A DNA stretch of 64,000 nt. Source: Terribacillus sp. FSL K6-0262 (GTDB lineage: Bacteria > Bacillota > Bacilli > Bacillales > Amphibacillaceae). Shown here piece after piece: positions 43,790-54,639 of this stretch; positions within the stretch are counted from its first letter, which is position 1, and every line of letters begins with the position of its first letter. The notes below the pieces were generated by a model. The model did not search any database and was not told where the DNA came from. It saw nothing but the letters and a program-made list of their open reading frames with translations. A program made the translations under genes and the position numbers. Where the stretch lies: the NCBI RefSeq assembly GCF_037977385.1, contig NZ_CP150277.1, positions 2,271,001 through 2,335,000 of the forward strand, written 5' to 3'.

Positions 43790-44395
43790 ATGAAACTATT
43801 ATTTGTTTGTACTGGCAATACGTGCAGAAGCCCGATGGCAGAAGCACTTGTACGGAAACGGCTTCCGCAGGTGGAGGTACAGTCAGCTGGTATATTCGCC
43901 CATGACGGATCCCCTGCTTCCCATCAGGCAGTGACAGTCATGGAAGAGGCGGGGGTGCTGTTCGACCACCAATCCAAGCCTGTCACGAAAGAACGAGTGG
44001 ATTGGGCAGATTTGATCCTGACGATGACAGAACAGCATAAGCAGCTGTTGCTGGAGCAGTACCCGCATGCTGCCGGGAAACTGTACACATTGCCGGAGTA
44101 TGCTTCCCAGGAGGCTGCCGGATCCTGGAAATCCCTGCAGGAAGCCTATGCCGACTTGGAAACGAAGCGAGTCCGTTTCGCCAGCAGCTACCAAGGGGAT
44201 CCTGATGATTTCCAAAGTGATTTCATGCACGCCCATCAGCAGGAGATCCAGTATATCCAGGAGCTTGAGGCAAGTATGCCGGCGGCCGATATCATGGATC
44301 CTTTCGGACGGTCCGTGGAAGTTTATCGGGATACGCTGCATGAATTGGAATTCTATGTTGATAAATTGGCAGAAAAGATTCACAATGAGAAGTAG
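43790..44395 (+). CDS. ywlE: Protein-arginine phosphatase YwlE with large insertion
   Basis: 201-residue low-molecular-weight phosphatase. The P-loop is VCTGNTCRSPMAEAL with nucleophile Cys7, Arg13 and Thr11, the threonine that gives YwlE its phosphoarginine specificity. The general-acid loop is DPFGRS with Asp170. B. subtilis YwlE has about 150 residues and the acid at about 118; here roughly 50 extra residues (about 107-165) separate the P-loop half from the DPFG loop. The insert is charged and probably helical. It counteracts the McsB arginine kinase. RBS AAGGAGAT (43777-43784). Confidence 0.88.
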   Translation: MKLLFVCTGNTCRSPMAEALVRKRLPQVEVQSAGIFAHDGSPASHQAVTVMEEAGVLFDHQSKPVTKERVDWADLILTMTEQHKQLLLEQYPHAAGKLYTLPEYASQEAAGSWKSLQEAYADLETKRVRFASSYQGDPDDFQSDFMHAHQQEIQYIQELEASMPAADIMDPFGRSVEVYRDTLHELEFYVDKLAEKIHNEK

Positions 44396-44444
44396 GTAAA
44401 AAGACTCTCATACCAAAATATCAGCATGGATGGTGGATTATGTC

Positions 44445-45821
44445 ATGAAAAGCTTCAGTCTGCGTTTCAAACTGGCGATTTTCGCCACGGTTTTGGCATT
44501 GGTGACGTATAGTGTCAGTGCATTATTCATTTATATCGTGCACCCCTTTGTACAGCGATATTGGGATGTCGCCTCCCCAGTGCTCGTCCTGCTCACCCTT
44601 TTTCTAGGTGTGGTGTGGACCGGGATACTTGCCTTTTCAGCAGCGCGTTTCATTACGAAACCCTTGAAGGATTTGGAGAGGGTTGCAACAAAGGCGGCGG
44701 ATGGCAGCCTGGATGAAGAATGGGAGGTTGTCCATTCCAATGATGAGATTGGTGCATTGGCAAGCGCCTTCCAAAAAATGCTCCATAACCTGAAATCGGT
44801 GATCAGTGACATCGATGCAAATGCAAAGGCGAATGATCAGTATGCCAAGCGGATTCAAAATGAAACATTGACTGCGTCTGAAAAGGTGATCGAGATCGAT
44901 GAGATCATGCAGACTATGGCCGAGGGAGCTCAGTCTACCTCCGGGGCAGTCGGCAGTATTGTACAGTCTCTTGATAACGCTACGGCTTTGTCCGAGGATG
45001 TGCGTACAAAAGCGGACCATTCCCAGGATTTATCCAATGGCATGGTTGGGAAATTACACAGTTCGCAGGAAGTGGTAATGGATTTGGTGCATGGTATTCA
45101 GCGTATTGCCAAGAAGCAGGAGCATTCGATCGGGAATGTGAAGCAGCTTGAGAAGAATGCGTCGCAAATCGAGCAGATCATCCTCCTTGTCAGTGACATC
45201 GCAGAACAAACGAATCTACTTGCACTCAATGCTTCCATCGAAGCGGCGCGTGCAGGCGAGCAGGGCAGGGGCTTCGCAGTCGTGGCCGAGGAGGTCAGGA
45301 AACTTGCTGATGAAAGCAGGCAGGCAGCACAGGACATTTCCGTCAACATCAAGGAAATCCAGCAGAATATCGGACAGGTCGTGACGGAGATCGATGAACA
45401 GTTGGCGCTGGCCCGGAGTGAAGCAGAAAAAGGCTCCCAAAGCAGCGTAGTCATGGAGGAAATGACAGCTGCCATCACGCAGGTCGCCTCTTCGATCCGG
45501 GAGATAGGGAAGCTTACCCAGCAGCAGCGGGAAGAGATCGCTTCGGTTACGGAACAGTCCAAGGATGTGGCGCAGTTGGCAGAACAGGCATCCGCCGGTG
45601 CGCAGGAAGTGAGTGCATCTGTACAGGATCAAGCGTCCGTCATGCACAATCTTGAACAATTATCAGCATCGCTTGAGGAACAGGCAGGCAAGCTGAGGGA
45701 TCAGATGAAACAGTTCCAGTTATCAAAACAAGCATCCGTACAACATGCGGAATTCGGAAGGAAGGATGAACAAAATGAAAGTGATTCTGACATCAGACCA
45801 CGGTGGAGTAAATCTTCGTAA
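44445..45821 (+). CDS. Methyl-accepting chemotaxis-type protein without an external sensor
   Basis: 458 residues. Two membrane helices (about 9-31 and 41-66) are separated by only about ten residues. A HAMP domain follows ([18 protein letters not shown]), then the signalling coiled coil with the CheA/CheW hairpin [35 protein letters not shown]. With no extracellular ligand domain it may sense membrane state or the cytoplasm, like HemAT-less or aerotaxis-like transducers. ATG at 44445 is preferred to 44430 because GGTGGA is then correctly spaced. Its last 47 bases overlap rpiB in another frame. B. subtilis has no such gene between ywlE and rpiB. Confidence 0.87.
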   Translation: MKSFSLRFKLAIFATVLALVTYSVSALFIYIVHPFVQRYWDVASPVLVLLTLFLGVVWTGILAFSAARFITKPLKDLERVATKAADGSLDEEWEVVHSNDEIGALASAFQKMLHNLKSVISDIDANAKANDQYAKRIQNETLTASEKVIEIDEIMQTMAEGAQSTSGAVGSIVQSLDNATALSEDVRTKADHSQDLSNGMVGKLHSSQEVVMDLVHGIQRIAKKQEHSIGNVKQLEKNASQIEQIILLVSDIAEQTNLLALNASIEAARAGEQGRGFAVVAEEVRKLADESRQAAQDISVNIKEIQQNIGQVVTEIDEQLALARSEAEKGSQSSVVMEEMTAAITQVASSIREIGKLTQQQREEIASVTEQSKDVAQLAEQASAGAQEVSASVQDQASVMHNLEQLSASLEEQAGKLRDQMKQFQLSKQASVQHAEFGRKDEQNESDSDIRPRWSKSS

Positions 45822-46215
45822 GGAAATTGCAGATCTTTTGACGGAGCTTAATATCGAATTTGAGGATACCGGCTGTGATTGCGAAGGTTCCGTAGACTAC
45901 CCTGATTACGGGATACCGGCAGCGGAGAGAGTTGCAAGCGGCGAGTTCGATCGCGGTATCCTGATTTGCGGTACAGGAATCGGTATGAGTATTTCGGCAA
46001 ACAAAGTACCAGGAATCCGGGCAGCTCTTGTACACGATGTTTTCAGTGCCAAAGCCACCCGCGAACATAATGACAGCAACATGCTGGCAATGGGTGAACG
46101 AGTGATCGGTCCTGGTTTGGCACGCGAAATCGTTCAAACATGGCTGGGAACGGAATTCACGGCGGGACGGCACCAGAACCGCGTGAATAAAATCACCGAA
46201 TACGAAAACAAGTAA
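45775..46215 (+). CDS. rpiB: Ribose 5-phosphate isomerase B
   Basis: 146-residue RpiB/LacAB-type isomerase interconverting ribose 5-phosphate and ribulose 5-phosphate. Signature segments are [47 protein letters not shown] and [16 protein letters not shown] at 45775 gives the canonical [11 protein letters not shown] start and is nine bases after GGAAGGAAGG (45756-45765); ATGs at 45745 and 45766 are disfavoured. It is the homologue of YwlF and starts inside the end of the chemotaxis-type gene. Confidence 0.94.
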   Translation: MKVILTSDHGGVNLRKEIADLLTELNIEFEDTGCDCEGSVDYPDYGIPAAERVASGEFDRGILICGTGIGMSISANKVPGIRAALVHDVFSAKATREHNDSNMLAMGERVIGPGLAREIVQTWLGTEFTAGRHQNRVNKITEYENK

Positions 46216-46229
46216 AAGCGAGGATGTAC

Positions 46230-46769
46230 ATGAAAGCAATCGCAGATCACACCAGGATCGTTGTAAGAGAGCTTGCATCATGCGGACATTTACATGAAGG
46301 GGATTTATTCCTGGTCGGGTGTTCGACAAGCGAAGTCGCCGGGGAGCGGATCGGCAGTGCCGGCAATATGGAAATTGCAGAACTGCTTTACCAGCAGCTG
46401 GAATGGCTGAAAAAAGAAACTGGCATAAATCTCGTATTTCAGTGCTGTGAACACTTAAATCGTGCTATTGTAGTAGAGAAGCATATCAGTCGGCAATACG
46501 GTTTGACCGAAGTTTCCGCGAAACCTGTTGCAAGAGCCGGTGGAAGCATGGCTGCTTGCGCTTATGAGCAGTTCGAGGACCCTGTATTGGTTGAAGATAT
46601 CCGGGCGGATGCAGGAATGGATATCGGGGAGACGATGATAGGGATGCATCTGAAGCCTGTGGCAGTACCATTCCGTCTGAAACAGCGCTATATTGGCGGT
46701 GCCCGGATCAATACAGCCTATACAAGACCTAAACTGATCGGCGGCGCAAGGGCTGTGTACCCTGACTGA
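46230..46769 (+). CDS. ywlG: YwlG-family protein (TIGR01440/DUF436)
   Basis: 179-residue protein matching Ywl[63 protein letters not shown]. The family is conserved beside rpiB and glyA in Bacillaceae, has a thiolase-like look with conserved cysteines, and has no established role. ATG at 46230 is better spaced from GCGAGG than the ATG at 46224. Confidence 0.88.
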   Translation: MKAIADHTRIVVRELASCGHLHEGDLFLVGCSTSEVAGERIGSAGNMEIAELLYQQLEWLKKETGINLVFQCCEHLNRAIVVEKHISRQYGLTEVSAKPVARAGGSMAACAYEQFEDPVLVEDIRADAGMDIGETMIGMHLKPVAVPFRLKQRYIGGARINTAYTRPKLIGGARAVYPD

Positions 46770-46815
46770 CATCGGCGACGACATACATCAACAATACACG
46801 AGGAGGCATGTTTCG

Positions 46816-48051
46816 ATGAAACATATTCAAGCGAATGATCCAGAACTATTCCAAGCTATTGAAGACGAGAGAGGACGCCAGCATGACAAAATCGAGCTGA
46901 TCGCATCCGAGAACTTCGTATCCCAGGCTGTCATGGAAGCGCAAGGCTCCGTACTTACGAACAAATATGCGGAAGGCTATCCTGGCCGCAGATATTATGG
47001 CGGCTGTGAATATGTTGATGTAGCAGAAAATCTGGCAATCAACCGAGCCAAGGAAATCTTCGGTGCAGAACATGCCAACGTACAGCCGCACTCCGGGGCA
47101 CAGGCGAATATGGCTGTCTATTTTGCCTTTTTGGAGCCAGGCGATACAGTTCTGGGCATGAACCTCAGTCATGGCGGCCATCTGACTCACGGCAGTCCAG
47201 TGAACTTCAGCGGTAAGCTGTATAACTTCACGGAATATGGTGTGGATCAGGAAACAGAGCAGCTGGATTATGAAGCAGTGCGTGCCAAAGCGCTCGAAGT
47301 GAAGCCGAAGCTGATCGTAGCTGGTGCCAGTGCCTATCCGCGTGCCATCGATTTTGCGAAATTCCGTGAAATCGCTGACGAAGCCGGTGCGTATCTTATG
47401 GTTGATATGGCGCATATCGCTGGTCTTGTGGCAGCGGGCGTACATCCTTCGCCAGTTCCTTATGCAGATGTTGTCACGACAACGACGCATAAAACATTAC
47501 GCGGGCCGCGCGGCGGTATGATCCTGACAAAGGAAAAGTATGCTAAACAGATCGATAAAGCAGTTTTCCCGGCAATGCAGGGCGGTCCGTTGATGCATGT
47601 CATCGCAGCAAAAGCAATGAGCTTCAAGGAAATCCTCGATAATGATTTCAAAGCTTACGCACAGCAAATCGTCGATAATGCACAGAGGTTGGCGGAAGGT
47701 CTGACAAAAGAAGGCATTCGTCTCGTATCAGGCGGTACAGACAACCACTTGCTGCTGCTTGACGTGAGCAAGCTGGGTCTAACGGGCAAAGATGCTGAGC
47801 ATGCCCTGGATGAAGTCGGTGTGACAACGAATAAAAACACGATTCCATTCGACAAAGAGGGTCCATTCATCACAAGCGGTGTCCGCATCGGTACAGCAGC
47901 CGTCACTACCCGCGGATTTGAGCTTGCGGAAATGGATGAGCTTGCCGGTATCATTGCCGATACATTGAAACATCATGATGATGAAGCCAAACTCGAAGAA
48001 GTGAGAGGCCGCGTCAAAGCGTTGGCTGATCGTTTCCCGCTTTATAAGTAA
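46816..48051 (+). CDS. glyA: Serine hydroxymethyltransferase
   Basis: 411-residue PLP enzyme converting serine and tetrahydrofolate to glycine and methylene-THF. Features include [36 protein letters not shown], the PLP-lysine motif [14 protein letters not shown] and [27 protein letters not shown] (46798-46806). Its terminator palindrome has been invaded by an insertion sequence starting 33 bases after the stop. The order rpiB-ywlG-glyA-upp is as in B. subtilis apart from that element. Confidence 0.97.
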   Translation: MKHIQANDPELFQAIEDERGRQHDKIELIASENFVSQAVMEAQGSVLTNKYAEGYPGRRYYGGCEYVDVAENLAINRAKEIFGAEHANVQPHSGAQANMAVYFAFLEPGDTVLGMNLSHGGHLTHGSPVNFSGKLYNFTEYGVDQETEQLDYEAVRAKALEVKPKLIVAGASAYPRAIDFAKFREIADEAGAYLMVDMAHIAGLVAAGVHPSPVPYADVVTTTTHKTLRGPRGGMILTKEKYAKQIDKAVFPAMQGGPLMHVIAAKAMSFKEILDNDFKAYAQQIVDNAQRLAEGLTKEGIRLVSGGTDNHLLLLDVSKLGLTGKDAEHALDEVGVTTNKNTIPFDKEGPFITSGVRIGTAAVTTRGFELAEMDELAGIIADTLKHHDDEAKLEEVRGRVKALADRFPLYK

Positions 48052-48057
48052 GCGAAA

Positions 48058-48083
48058 AAAGACAGCCGTGCACGGCTGTCTTT
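48058..48083. repeat. Left copy of the 26-bp target duplication (glyA terminator palindrome)
   Basis: Perfect palindrome opening AAAGACAGCCGTG and closing CACGGCTGTCTTT. An identical copy flanks the other end of the element at 49637-49662. It is the stem-loop of the glyA terminator; this copy has lost its full T run because the element follows directly. Confidence 0.9.
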
Positions 48084-48126
48084 CAGATTGTAGAGAAATC
48101 CCAGTTTCTCTACAATCTTTTTTTAT
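48084..48126 (+). terminator. Left-end stem-loop of the IS: inward-facing terminator
   Basis: AGATTGTAGAGAAA (48085-48098) / TTTCTCTACAATCT (48105-48118) with a six-base loop, then TTTTTATTC. It faces into the element and would stop glyA transcription entering it. Confidence 0.88.
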
Positions 48127-48162
48127 TCGATACTCTTCTGCTTTCTTTAAAGGGCTGTTTTA

Positions 48163-48227
48163 TAAAAAAGATAGCCAGCCACCTACCTATCCTAGCTTTG
48201 CTAGGTGGTTGGCTATCTTTTTTATGT
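48163..48227. terminator. Bidirectional terminator at the transposase 3' end
   Basis: AAAGATAGCCAGCCACCTA / TAGGTGGTTGGCTATCTTT arms around an inner AGCTTTGCT region, with T runs on both strands. The transposase stop codon lies inside it. Confidence 0.85.
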
Positions 48228-49538
48228 TCTGACAGGTCGCTGTCATCAGCGCCTGTTCCTGCACTTTTTCTCTTCCTCGTAACCTACAATAGCGAAGCCC
48301 GTGGAGTTGTTTCGCATCCGCAAAGCTTCGCTCTATCGTTTCTTTTCGCAATTTATATAATAACTTTCCTGAGTGGCTCAGGCGATTTTCCCGCACCCAA
48401 TCTTTACTACCTTCCCAAACATGCCTTGTGATAACTTTTCGATGATTTCTTGATTTCGTACATGTGGCCAACAGTGGGCAAGCAGTACATTGTTTAGGGT
48501 CAGATGCGTATTCTTTATACCCTTCTCGATTTGTTGTTCGCAGAGGTAATGTTTGTCCGTTTGGACAAACATAATGATCTTTCTCTGGGACATACTTGAA
48601 CTTCCATTTAGGCATTAATCCTTTAGTAGGATGAAAACGTCGGTGACCGATGACAGCGAAAATATTCTGTTCATTCAAGGCGTGACAGATTGGCGTAGTG
48701 AGATAACCGGAGTCCAGAGCGACAGCTTCCACATCAAAATTAAAGCGTTCCTTCTGTCGTTCAAGGCGCTCCAAATAAGGCCGTGAATCGTGCACATTTC
48801 CGGCCGTGACATGGACATCGGTAATAATATTATATTTCATATCCGTAGTTCTATGATCTAAGTAGAAAAAGCCTTCAGGCTTTCCTTCTCGATACATATA
48901 GCCACTCTCTGGATCAGTCGTGCTTTCTTTCACTACTTTCGTTTCTGTCACCTCCTCTCGTGACTTTAAAGCTTTTTTCCTTGTTTTGTACGTTCTTCTT
49001 GGATTGCTTTATCCAATTCTTCCTGATATGAACGAGTAGCTTCCTGTACTTCCTTCTTGATGAACTTTCTTTTATTCGCATTGGCTTTTAAGTGGGTGGA
49101 ATCAGTGAATAAGACGCGTCCTCCAACCATACGATGCTTCATTGCCTGTTCTACAATTTCATCAAAGATTTGTTGGAAGATATCTGTGCCCTTGAATCGA
49201 TTACAACGATTCCAGCTTATTGTAGAGTGGTGAGGGACTGGGTCCGTGAGTTTAAGTCCTAAAAACCAACGGTAAGCAATGTTTGTCTGGATTTCTTTCT
49301 CTAATTGCCTTTCGGAACGGATACCGAAAAGGTAGCCGATAAAGATCATTTTAAAGAGGACAAGAGGATCTAGGGAAGGACGGCCATTGTCCGCCGAATA
49401 ATAAGGACGAACTTTTTCACGGATGAAGGAGAAATCTATGTGGGTTTCTATCTTACGCAATAGGTGGTTTTCAGGGACAAGTTCTTCTATAGTTACGATT
49501 TCAAGAGCTGTTTGGTCATTCTCTCTGGAATTTAACAT
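48187..49538 (-). CDS. IS1182-family transposase, split by a -1 frameshift
   Basis: Two minus-strand frames. 49538-48966 (190 residues) carries the N-terminal domain: VPENHLLRKIETHIDFSFI, DNGRPSLDPLVLFKMIFIGYLFG and the first catalytic Asp in LFTDSTHLKANANK. The second, to 48187, continues TTDPESGYMYREGKPEGFFYLDHR, the next Asp in VALDSGYLTTP, a cysteine pair region CTACPLLATC and the catalytic Glu in ETIERSFADAKQLHGLRYCR. They join without loss through a -1 shift at A AAA AAG (minus strand, 48978-48972), two codons before the stop of the first frame. This may be programmed frameshifting or one lost A in a homopolymer; the sequence cannot decide. Confidence 0.82.
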
Positions 49539-49604
49539 CTTGGCACCGCCTTTTAGTCGTTTCTTCTATTATAAAAAAGTAAGAAAAAGAAGTGAACTCA
49601 AAAT

Positions 49605-49636
49605 AAAAAGGCTGTCGAGACTTTCTCGACAGCCTG
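49605..49636 (-). terminator. Right-end stem-loop of the IS: inward-facing terminator
   Basis: On the minus strand AGGCTGTCGAGA / TCTCGACAGCCT with loop AAG, then TTTTATTTTG. It faces into the element and would stop transcription from outside entering the transposase gene. Confidence 0.88.
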
Positions 49637-49662
49637 AAAGACAGCCGTGCACGGCTGTCTTT
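49637..49662. repeat. Right copy of the 26-bp target duplication
   Basis: Identical to 48058-48083. It is followed by TTTTTGTATG, evidently the original T run of the glyA terminator. Confidence 0.9.
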
Positions 49663-49725
49663 TTTTGTATGTGAATAAAAATTTGCTGGAGCAAGGAGCA
49701 TGGGAGGATATTTTTGCAGAAGTTT

Positions 49726-50031
49726 TCATTTCATCGCTTTTGTCTCTTTCAGACCTTTACGCAATAAAAATAGGGAAATGCCGTAGACTATGATTGTGAT
49801 TGGCAATAACATCGTCATGAAATTACGATAAACCTCCAATGAAAGAGATGGGGCGAATCGCCCAAAGACTTCCATGACGGACCATCCGATAGGGAAAATA
49901 ACTGCTGAGAAGCTCATTGCTTTATAATTTGCCATTTCACCTTTCGTACTTTTAGATTCCTTCCTTTTGAAAGAACTGAAAATGATAGATAGAGCAATAA
50001 AATATAAAGGAACTACAATCAGCGCACTCAT
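49726..50031 (-). CDS. Small membrane protein, function unknown
   Basis: 101 residues with three hydrophobic segments: SALIVVPLYFIALSIIFSSF, MSFSAVIFPIGWSVMEVFG and FMTMLLPITIIVYGISLFLL, and a lysine-rich end. The start at 50031 follows GGGAGGG at about 11 bases. It points against glyA and upp, has no B. subtilis counterpart here that I recognise, and lies next to the insertion sequence. No catalytic motif is visible. Confidence 0.65.
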   Translation of the reverse strand: MSALIVVPLYFIALSIIFSSFKRKESKSTKGEMANYKAMSFSAVIFPIGWSVMEVFGRFAPSLSLEVYRNFMTMLLPITIIVYGISLFLLRKGLKETKAMK

Positions 50032-50189
50032 ATAGCGGTGGACCCTCCCTCCTCATTTGTACAATCCAAATCATCAAAGTGATTCGTGAATTCCATTTAT
50101 CTGGAATTGGCTATGCACTCCCAATATAACATAAAACCCTTCTATATTATGAAAATTTTACTTCATTATCACTCAACGCGGGGCATTTT

Positions 50190-50334
50190 CTGCTTTTCGG
50201 TTGATGTCCAGCTCCAAAAGCCAGGAACTGCGCCGGAAGCGATAAATCCCTGCGGAAGGAAAATGCGCCTACCTCCGTGCTTTCTGGCTTCCTTCTCCGT
50301 TCCTTACCGGCTTTTTCCGCTTTTCGGGTTTTCA
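50190..50334. repeat. Possible interspersed repeat with self-complementary arms
   Basis: The stretch opens TTTTCGGTTGATGTCCAGCTCC. It contains AAAAGCCAG (50215-50223) complementary to CTGGCTT (50284-50290), and ends near CCGCTTTTCGGG, echoing the opening GCTTTTCGG. Sequences of this kind (TGTCCAGCTCC with a hairpin) recur between genes in several Bacillaceae as I recall. No gene is seen in 50032-50400. Confidence 0.35.
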
Positions 50335-50363
50335 TTGCGTTCCTTATTCTCTTTCTGTATACT
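50335..50363 (+). promoter_or_regulatory. SigA promoter of upp
   Basis: TTGCGT (50335-50340), 17-base spacer, TATACT (50358-50363). The leader is only about 30 bases, so no PyrR attenuator is present. Confidence 0.8.
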
Positions 50364-50376
50364 ATTAAAGATTTGA

Positions 50377-52157
<1,781 letters not shown>

Positions 52158-52171
<14 letters not shown>

Positions 52172-52188
52172 GTCAGCTGGTTTTTTTG
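52158..52188 (+). terminator. Intrinsic terminator of upp-mnaA
   Basis: AACCAGCTGAC TGA GTCAGCTGGTT followed by TTTTTG; the stop codon of mnaA forms the loop. Confidence 0.92.
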
Positions 52189-52238
52189 TATAGGGAGTCA
52201 TCACTCGTGCATCCTAATGGCACAAGGGGGGAGAGGCT

Positions 52239-54422
52239 GTGAAACGATTCAGCTTGTTGTTTATATTCGTATTCATCATGACAGGTTTCCAGCCGATTCA
52301 GGCAGCTGAGCAAAGGACAGTGATCATTGAACTGGATGAGGATGCAGCTGCCTATCGCAAGTATGTGGAACTGCATCACCCATTCATTGAAATCGTGGAA
52401 GAATTCGATACCCTGTTCCAGGGATTGGCACTCCGCGGGACAGATGCGCAGCTGCGTGTATTGTTTCAGAAGGGTCATCTCCTGCATATCCATCCTGTAC
52501 AAACCTATGAGGCAACCTCGAGGGAAGGAGATATTCCTTTTGTGACACAGGAGTTCCTCGGATCAAAAGAAGCGGGTGTGACCGGCAAAGGGGTGAAGGT
52601 CGGCGTAATCGATACCGGCATCGATTACAAGCATCCTGATTTGAAGCGAAATTATAAAGGCGGCTTTGATGTGGTGGATTGGGATGATGATCCGATGGAG
52701 ACAACGCCAAAAGAAGGGGAGGCAACCATCCATGGGACGCATGTCGCTGGTATAATCGCGGCAAATGGCCAAATGAAAGGCATTGCTCCCGATGCCGAGA
52801 TATATAGCTATCGAGCATTGGGACCGGGCGGAACCGGAACATCGGTCCAAGTGATCGCAGCCATCGAGAAAGCCGTGGAAGACAAAATGGATATCATCAA
52901 TCTATCCTTGGGAAGTTCCGTCAATGGACCGGATTGGCCGACAAGTCTTGCGGTGAATAAAGCGGTGGAAATGGGAGTGAGTGTCGTGACAGCCAATGGC
53001 AATGAGGGGCCAGCCAATTGGACGGTGGGATCCCCGGCGACTGCGACCAAGGCATTGTCTGTCGGTGCCATCACAACTCCCCAAAAATCAGCCGTTTTAC
53101 ATGAAAGCTTCCATAAGAAACTGATTCCGATAGTGCCGCTTCAAGGATCGGAACCGTGGCAGCAGCGCCGATCTTTGCCTATATTGGATGGCGGTACAGG
53201 AGAAAAAGAGCTTCCCGATGCAGCAGGAAGGATTGTCCTATTTAAAAGAGGGAAAATTCCATTTGCAGAAAAAGCCAGGGCGGCCGAGCGTGCAAATGCA
53301 GCTGCTGTCCTTATTTATAATGATGGAAGCGGTCCTTTGGAAGCTTCGATTGAAGATGGGAAGGAGCCGATATCCATTCCGGTTGCCGCTGTGACAAAAA
53401 AAGACGGCCAATGGCTCCTGGAAAATGAGGGGACTGTCCAGTTGGCGGCGAGGCAGATAGAGCTTCAGAACCGGATGGCCGCATTCAGTTCGAGGGGTCC
53501 TGTCACCAGGAACTGGGCAATCAAGCCGGAGATAGCGGCACCTGGGGCACCGGTTTGGAGTACCGTACCTGGCTCCGGCTATCAGGCACTGCAAGGTACC
53601 AGTATGGCTGCCCCTTATGTGGCCGGCGCGCTCGCACTGGTCAAGGAAGCACATCCGGAATGGACAGACGCGCAGCAAATCGGTGCGTTGCTGACAACAG
53701 CCCAGAAGCTCCTGAAGCCTGATGGGACACCCTATGACCCCATCGAGCAAGGCATGGGAAAAATGCAGCCGGCAAAAGCGATTGCCGCACCGTTGATCAT
53801 CGAAAATCCATTGCTTCGGTTTGGAAAGTTCGATTCAAAGCAGGAAGCTGAGTATACACTGGTTGTCCATAATGTCAGTGACGTCCAGCAGCAGCTGCAG
53901 TTCGATTCTCCAAAAGCGGAGAGCGGAATCCGCTGGCAGCTGCCAATGAACGTTAAAGTGAATCCGCATGAAACAAAACGAATGAAAATCGGTCTTTCTG
54001 TCAATCCTGATATTCAGAAGGCTGGTTTGCATCAAGGCTATCTAGCGGCCAAGTATGGTAAACTGGAGCTGCAGCTGCCTTATTTATTTCTTGTGAAGCA
54101 AGCGGATTATCCGAAGGCGATGGGGCTCGAGATGGAATGGAAGCCTCTCGACCGGAAAGGTGAATATCGTTATCAGATCTATTTGCCGGAAGGTGCTGCT
54201 GAACTTCGGATAGATTTGTATGATCCGGATACACTTATCCATGACAGACGGCTTCTGATTAGAAAACATGTGGATGCAGGGCTGCTGAAAGGAAGCATGA
54301 GTAAAAGGGAGGCCGGGAAGCCCGGTGTCTATCTGGCAATGGTCCAGCTTCGCACAGAGGATGGAAAGTATGTGAATATCGAGCTGCCATTGTATTTGTC
54401 AGACCAGATGCTCGGTAAATAG
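52239..54422 (+). CDS. Secreted subtilisin-like serine protease (Vpr type)
   Basis: 727 residues. Signal peptide (1-22, MKRFSLLFIFVFIMTGFQPIQA), an inhibitor-I9-like propeptide (to about 100), and a peptidase S8 domain with Asp125 (VIDTGID), His168 (HGTHVAG), oxyanion Asn255 (ANGNEGP) and Ser455 (QGTSMAAPYVAG). A protease-associated domain is inserted (about 285-400, AAAVLIYNDGSGPLEAS). A C-terminal beta region (FNN-like) follows. The layout is that of B. subtilis Vpr, one of the proteases known to cut Phr precursors. GTG at 52239 follows AAGGGGGGAG (52224-52233). Confidence 0.9.
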   Translation: MKRFSLLFIFVFIMTGFQPIQAAEQRTVIIELDEDAAAYRKYVELHHPFIEIVEEFDTLFQGLALRGTDAQLRVLFQKGHLLHIHPVQTYEATSREGDIPFVTQEFLGSKEAGVTGKGVKVGVIDTGIDYKHPDLKRNYKGGFDVVDWDDDPMETTPKEGEATIHGTHVAGIIAANGQMKGIAPDAEIYSYRALGPGGTGTSVQVIAAIEKAVEDKMDIINLSLGSSVNGPDWPTSLAVNKAVEMGVSVVTANGNEGPANWTVGSPATATKALSVGAITTPQKSAVLHESFHKKLIPIVPLQGSEPWQQRRSLPILDGGTGEKELPDAAGRIVLFKRGKIPFAEKARAAERANAAAVLIYNDGSGPLEASIEDGKEPISIPVAAVTKKDGQWLLENEGTVQLAARQIELQNRMAAFSSRGPVTRNWAIKPEIAAPGAPVWSTVPGSGYQALQGTSMAAPYVAGALALVKEAHPEWTDAQQIGALLTTAQKLLKPDGTPYDPIEQGMGKMQPAKAIAAPLIIENPLLRFGKFDSKQEAEYTLVVHNVSDVQQQLQFDSPKAESGIRWQLPMNVKVNPHETKRMKIGLSVNPDIQKAGLHQGYLAAKYGKLELQLPYLFLVKQADYPKAMGLEMEWKPLDRKGEYRYQIYLPEGAAELRIDLYDPDTLIHDRRLLIRKHVDAGLLKGSMSKREAGKPGVYLAMVQLRTEDGKYVNIELPLYLSDQMLGK

Positions 54423-54490
54423 TACAGACAAGTGAAGTATGTGTCACAGAATTGTCATATATGAGCTGTCGATAATCCTATATAATAGTA

Positions 54491-54530
54491 AGCGAAGGCC
54501 TATGCGTTTGAAGACGGATAGACCTTTGCT
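54491..54530 (+). other. Hairpin upstream of the atp promoter
   Basis: AGCGAAGGCCTAT (54491-54503) / ATAGACCTTTGCT (54518-54530): 13 aligned positions with G-U or mismatch at two, loop of 14. No T run follows, so it is not a standard terminator. Confidence 0.5.
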
Positions 54531-54609
54531 TATACGCCATAGTGGAAGCGCATCCAATGCTGTCATGGAAGGTAATTATTAACTTTGTAATTTATTTCAC
54601 AATCTTGTA

Positions 54610-54639
54610 TTGACACCATGAATAGGCCTATTGTATTCT
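54610..54639 (+). promoter_or_regulatory. SigA promoter of the atp operon
   Basis: TTGACA (54610-54615), 18-base spacer, TATTCT (54634-54639). Confidence 0.65.

Larger units (their letters stand above)
48084..49636 (-). mobile_element. IS1182-family insertion sequence, 1553 bp
   Basis: The element is bounded by imperfect terminal inverted repeats CAGATTGTAGAGAAA (48084-48098) and, on the other strand, CAGGCTGTCGAGAAA (49636-49622), identical at 12 of 15 positions. It is flanked by 26-bp direct copies of the host terminator palindrome. It carries one DDE transposase gene on the minus strand, split by a frameshift. Each end is itself a stem-loop followed by an inward T run. Family assignment rests on the transposase; the precise IS name is not known to me. 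Confidence 0.88.
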
